From Candidatus Alkanophagales archaeon (GTDB lineage: Archaea > Halobacteriota > Syntropharchaeia > Alkanophagales > B39-G2), in contig QMVQ01000051.1 in the NCBI GenBank assembly GCA_003661185.1, forward strand, positions 1 to 9,020: a DNA stretch of 9,020 nucleotides. The letters are read 5' to 3'. A program made the translations under genes and the position numbers. Below are positions 6,638 to 9,020 of the stretch, piece after piece. Position 1 is the stretch's first letter, and each line of letters begins with the position of its first letter. The notes beneath the pieces are model-generated. The model worked only from the letters and a program-made list of their open reading frames with translations, searched no databases and was not told where the DNA came from.

Positions 6638-8029
6638 TCACTTCTCAGCCCACGTCAGCCAGCCCTCGAACTCCGCCGCCTTCTCCACGTCCTTGAAGCC
6701 TGCGAGCATCTGCGTTACTTCTTTGACGACTGCTGCCGCCCCTGGATGCATCATCATGAAGAGATTCCCGCCCGCGAGCGCCAGCGTCAGCCCGGTCACT
6801 ATCTCGAAAATCGGACCACGGTACTCACGGGGACCCCAGTCCGAATCCTCTTTTATCGGCGACGCCTTCATCCAAGCCTCACGAGCGCCCCAGGCATTCG
6901 TCACGCCGCACGAAATCGGGAACGCCAGCTCCTCGTCGCCTTTCAGCGCTGCAATCTTCATACGCTCGATGTTCGTGAACGCATAGTCGAGCCCGTAACC
7001 TAAAGCCGCAGTCGTCGGGTCCATCACGAGGTCCTCACGTTTCACGCCCAACTTAAACAGGTGGCGGTTGAGCGTCTTCTGCTGATTGATGTCGAGCTGC
7101 GTCCACGAGAGTATAACGTGCCCGTTGTTCATCGCCGCCTTCGCAATCCGCTCGAAGTCCATGTTGAGGTTTGCAGACGCTATCAGGCAACGCTCGCCCG
7201 CAGCGACCTCCGCCGCCGCCTCTAATACCGCCGGGTCCTTCTCTGGGTTGCCGGAGCCACCGATGATTATTGGCACTTTCACCGCTTGCAGAACTTCTTC
7301 TACGACCTTCGCAGCTTCCCTCGGCGGCGTATCCTTAATCAGGGGGTCCGTGCTTATCAGATGAATCGTCACCATGTCCGCGCCGAATTCCTTGACGTTC
7401 TTTTTCGCCCACTCCCCGGGGTCCTCCATCACGTCCGCGTAATGTTCACGCACAGCCTTCGCCAACGGAATCGGCATGTCAAAACAGTCTATCGCAATCC
7501 TCGGCGGGTTCGGGTTATGAACCTCAAAGCCGTAAAACGGCAGCGTTTTCTCGCCACCGAGCTTCACAACGGTCTCACGACTGCCACCATCCGCAGCCGT
7601 CGCGCCGAGCGCTACTTCCTGAATTTGCCCTACCCACTCCTGCTTCCCAACCTCGAACTTCGCAGCCACCAGCTCCTCCGGAATGACTATCTCGGGAACG
7701 GCAGGCGCTGGAGGCGCTACTTCCGCAGGCGCTGCTGGCGCCGGCGCCGAGATGCCAAATGACCGCAGCACGCTCTCCACGGGGTAGCCTGCGAGCTTTG
7801 CGAGCGCGAGGATACTAAAGAGTCCGTGCGCTGCTTGTATCGCAAACTGGCTCATCATCTGCGAAGATTGTAGGGCTGCCTGCAACGTCGTTAACAGTTC
7901 TGGAGATATGCCGGCGCCGCCTACCACCTTAAGCTCGATATCTCCCTCAATCTTCACGTCCTCAAACTCTAAGACGCCGTATTTCTCCAGTAGCTTGCTT
8001 ATGTCTTCCAGAGTAAGCTTTTTCCCCAT
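6638..8029 (-). CDS. cdhD: CdhD, small (delta) subunit of the corrinoid iron-sulfur protein of CODH/ACS
   Basis: CdhD partners CdhE in the methyl-carrying corrinoid protein of the archaeal Wood-Ljungdahl/acetyl-CoA pathway. The 463 residues show three parts. A short N-terminal module comes first (1-37: [12 protein letters not shown], then the strand pair around [11 protein letters not shown]). A mostly helical stretch (40-92) leads into an Ala/Pro-rich hinge (95-112). The TIM barrel includes [14 protein letters not shown] (156-169), [10 protein letters not shown] (177-186), [12 protein letters not shown] (255-266), [14 protein letters not shown] (336-349) and MMMHPGAA (425-432). The start is well supported: GGTGAT at 8034-8039 precedes ATG 8029. 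The N-terminal module is nearly copied by the tiny gene just upstream. The length is in the usual range for archaeal CdhD with its N-terminal extension, and the frame is intact. Confidence 0.96.
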   Translation of the reverse strand: MGKKLTLEDISKLLEKYGVLEFEDVKIEGDIELKVVGGAGISPELLTTLQAALQSSQMMSQFAIQAAHGLFSILALAKLAGYPVESVLRSFGISAPAPAAPAEVAPPAPAVPEIVIPEELVAAKFEVGKQEWVGQIQEVALGATAADGGSRETVVKLGGEKTLPFYGFEVHNPNPPRIAIDCFDMPIPLAKAVREHYADVMEDPGEWAKKNVKEFGADMVTIHLISTDPLIKDTPPREAAKVVEEVLQAVKVPIIIGGSGNPEKDPAVLEAAAEVAAGERCLIASANLNMDFERIAKAAMNNGHVILSWTQLDINQQKTLNRHLFKLGVKREDLVMDPTTAALGYGLDYAFTNIERMKIAALKGDEELAFPISCGVTNAWGAREAWMKASPIKEDSDWGPREYRGPIFEIVTGLTLALAGGNLFMMMHPGAAAVVKEVTQMLAGFKDVEKAAEFEGWLTWAEK

Positions 8030-8033
8030 CTAT

Positions 8034-8039
8034 ATCACC
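8034..8039 (-). promoter_or_regulatory. Shine-Dalgarno site of cdhD
   Basis: GGTGAT on the minus strand stands four bases before ATG 8029 and matches the archaeal anti-Shine-Dalgarno sequence. It lies between the stop of the tiny upstream gene (TGA, 8043-8045) and cdhD, so both genes have their own translation signals. Confidence 0.7.
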
Positions 8040-8042
8040 GCC

Positions 8043-8159
8043 TCAGCCCAACTCAAGCTCCACAGTGCCCTTAATCTTCACATCCTTCAGCTCTATCGTC
8101 CCATATTTATCCAAGAGCTTTACAATATCTTCCCAACTCATCTCCTCATCTTCTCCCAC
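8043..8159 (-). CDS. Tiny free-standing copy of the CdhD N-terminal module
   Basis: A frame too short for routine calling fits exactly between cooC and cdhD. From GTG 8159 it has 38 residues; from ATG 8141 it has 32. The GTG start is favoured because a run of five to six G lies 6 nt ahead of it, starting at the last base of the cooC stop. The product aligns without gaps to the start of CdhD: EDI.KLL.KYG, then E..DVKI.G..EL, 17 of 30 residues identical and most others conservative. The predicted shape is one short helix followed by two strands. It ends 13 nt before the cdhD ATG. It carries no cysteines and no membrane segment. I infer a small docking or assembly piece of the CODH/ACS complex arising by partial duplication of cdhD. 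A decaying remnant is the alternative, but the intact frame, spacing and ribosome site favour a real gene. Confidence 0.6.
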   Translation of the reverse strand: MGEDEEMSWEDIVKLLDKYGTIELKDVKIKGTVELELG

Positions 8160-8170
8160 GAAAATCCCCC

Positions 8171-8923
8171 CTATAACGCCAAAAATGCCATAACTTCGTC
8201 CATTGCGAGCGAAGTCGGAGCGCCCTCGGGCAACTCCGTCAGCGGTCTCCCTTCGATATCCAGCCGCATAACGCTCTCGTCGTATGGGATGACTCCTGCG
8301 ACCTGCAGCCCTAACCTCGCAGAGTCCTGCCTCAAAATCTCCTCCTCCTCTGCACTCCGCACCATGCTCAGCACCAAATACTGCTCCTTCGTCCTCACGA
8401 GCTTTGCCAACTCCTTTATTCTTTTTGCGGTGTTGAGCGCCTTCTTCGTCGCATCCGCTACTATTAGCAGCTTGTCAACGCCCCTAACGGTGCGTCGGCT
8501 GAAGTGCTCGAGCCCCGCCTCGCAGTCCACGACCACAAAACGGTAGCCGCCTGCAATCTTATCCAAAAGCTCCCTGAGCATGTGGTTCACCGCACAGTAA
8601 CATCCGGGACCCTCTGGGCGTCCCATGACGAGAACGTCGAAGCCACGACTCTCGCAAAGCACGCCCATCAGCCTATATTCAAGCTGCAGTTTCTTGTCCA
8701 TCATCGGAGGCATCTTGTCACGCTCACGCTCGAAAGCCTCACGCACGTCACCCACCGTTCGCTCGAAACGCTCGCCGAGAGCGTCACAAAGATTGGAGTT
8801 CGGGTCGGCATCCACAGCAAGCACAGGACGCTTGCCACGACGCACGAGCTTCAGCACCAGAAGCGCTGCGATTGTCGTCTTCCCGACGCCACCCTTGCCG
8901 GTTACTGAAATAACAGTCGTCAT
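8171..8923 (-). CDS. cooC: CooC-type nickel-insertion ATPase for CODH/ACS
   Basis: This P-loop ATPase of the SIMIBI/MinD class is the CooC/AcsF type, associated with nickel loading of CODH or ACS. Residue numbers here count from one codon before the chosen ATG. The deviant Walker A GKGGVGKT is at 10-17, with the signature second lysine at 11. DADPNSNL follows at 39-46, and the Walker B-like strand FVVVDCEAGLEHFSRRT is at 130-146. GPGCYCAVN (106-114) has the CXC pair (Cys109, Cys111) that binds metal at the dimer interface in characterised CooC proteins. This pair separates it from ParA/MinD relatives. I chose ATG 8923 over the TTG directly before it. It lies 20 nt after the cdhC stop and 11 nt before the tiny gene, in the order known from methanogen cdh operons. 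There is no Shine-Dalgarno site; a pyrimidine tract precedes the start. Confidence 0.93.
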   Translation of the reverse strand: MTTVISVTGKGGVGKTTIAALLVLKLVRRGKRPVLAVDADPNSNLCDALGERFERTVGDVREAFERERDKMPPMMDKKLQLEYRLMGVLCESRGFDVLVMGRPEGPGCYCAVNHMLRELLDKIAGGYRFVVVDCEAGLEHFSRRTVRGVDKLLIVADATKKALNTAKRIKELAKLVRTKEQYLVLSMVRSAEEEEILRQDSARLGLQVAGVIPYDESVMRLDIEGRPLTELPEGAPTSLAMDEVMAFLAL

Positions 8924-8943
8924 CAAAGGGAGGAAGGGAAAAA
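8924..8943 (-). promoter_or_regulatory. Pyrimidine tract between cdhC and cooC
   Basis: The 20-nt gap is T5 followed by a C/T run, with a single G next to the cooC ATG. It contains TTTTTCCCTTC (8943-8933), identical to the gap before the radical SAM gene. It might act as a partial U-tract terminator lowering cooC relative to the structural subunits. No ribosome-binding purine run is present. Confidence 0.4.
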
Positions 8944-9020
8944 TTACTTCTCTTCCTTCTTCAGTATTAGCTTGCCGATCGTAATTGTGGCGTCCTTGAG
9001 GATGATTCTCACTGGCGCAC
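8944..9020 (-). CDS. cdhC: C-terminal end of CdhC, acetyl-CoA synthase beta subunit (partial)
   Basis: The last 24 codons of a gene enter from the right edge and end at TAA 8946-8944. The readable tail is APVRIILKDATITIGKLI followed by a lysine-rich end. This agrees with the archaeal CdhC C-terminus as I know it: two strands around an LK(D/N)A motif and a K/E-rich tip. CdhC carries the nickel-iron A cluster that joins methyl, CO and CoA, but the catalytic part lies outside the window. The assignment relies on this short tail plus the order cdhC-cooC-cdhD-cdhE, which is the usual archaeal one. Confidence 0.7.
   Translation of the reverse strand, partial: APVRIILKDATITIGKLILKKEEK

Noticed and set aside
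7908..8546. Long plus-strand frame antisense to cdhD, the micro-gene and cooC
   Set aside because: It crosses three well-supported minus-strand genes, is Ser-rich as expected from the reverse frame of GC-biased coding DNA, and matches nothing recognisable.
8171..8923. ParA/MinD partition ATPase as the identity of the P-loop gene
   Set aside because: The CXC pair in GPGCYC and the position between cdhC and cdhD identify the CooC subgroup.

Overview
The window looks like euryarchaeal chromosome, not plasmid or phage DNA. The evidence is an archaeal-type carbon monoxide dehydrogenase/acetyl-CoA synthase (CODH/ACS) gene run (cdhC, cooC, cdhD, cdhE), an XPB helicase followed directly by its archaeal partner nuclease Bax1, TATA-box promoters, and GGTGAT/GAGGTG Shine-Dalgarno sites. 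A methanogen, an anaerobic methane/alkane oxidiser or an Archaeoglobi-like lineage would all fit. The sequence alone does not let me choose among them.

Layout. (1) Bases 1-139 are an AT-rich promoter and a leader with an imperfect hairpin, leading into a plus-strand larB (140-916), which makes the first intermediate of the nickel-pincer cofactor. (2) On the minus strand, convergent with larB, an xpb-bax1 pair (3844 down to 945) is joined by a one-base TAATG overlap and forms a DNA repair helicase-nuclease unit. (3) Bases 3845-4314 are about 470 bp with no convincing gene. They hold the xpb promoter elements, a perfect 7-bp inverted repeat and a 10-bp direct repeat. (4) From the right edge down to 4315, all on the minus strand, lies the end of a CODH/ACS operon: the tail of cdhC, cooC, a tiny gene missed by ordinary gene finding, cdhD, cdhE and a radical SAM gene.

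How the genes work together. CdhC makes acetyl-CoA, CdhD and CdhE form the corrinoid iron-sulfur protein that delivers the methyl group, and CooC is the ATPase associated with nickel insertion into CODH. The radical SAM protein is the last gene, 17 nt after cdhE. It may be an accessory or maturation factor, but its function is unknown. cdhA and cdhB, expected upstream, would lie beyond the right edge.

The most interesting item is the 32- to 38-residue reading frame between cooC and cdhD (8043-8159). It is a free-standing near copy of the first 30 or so residues of CdhD, with 17 of 30 aligned residues identical. A weaker version of the same strand-turn-strand pattern ends CdhC. This suggests a small docking module used by several parts of the complex. 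I also propose a corrected start for cdhE (ATG at 6620, with a strong Shine-Dalgarno site) and a possible shorter start for XPB.
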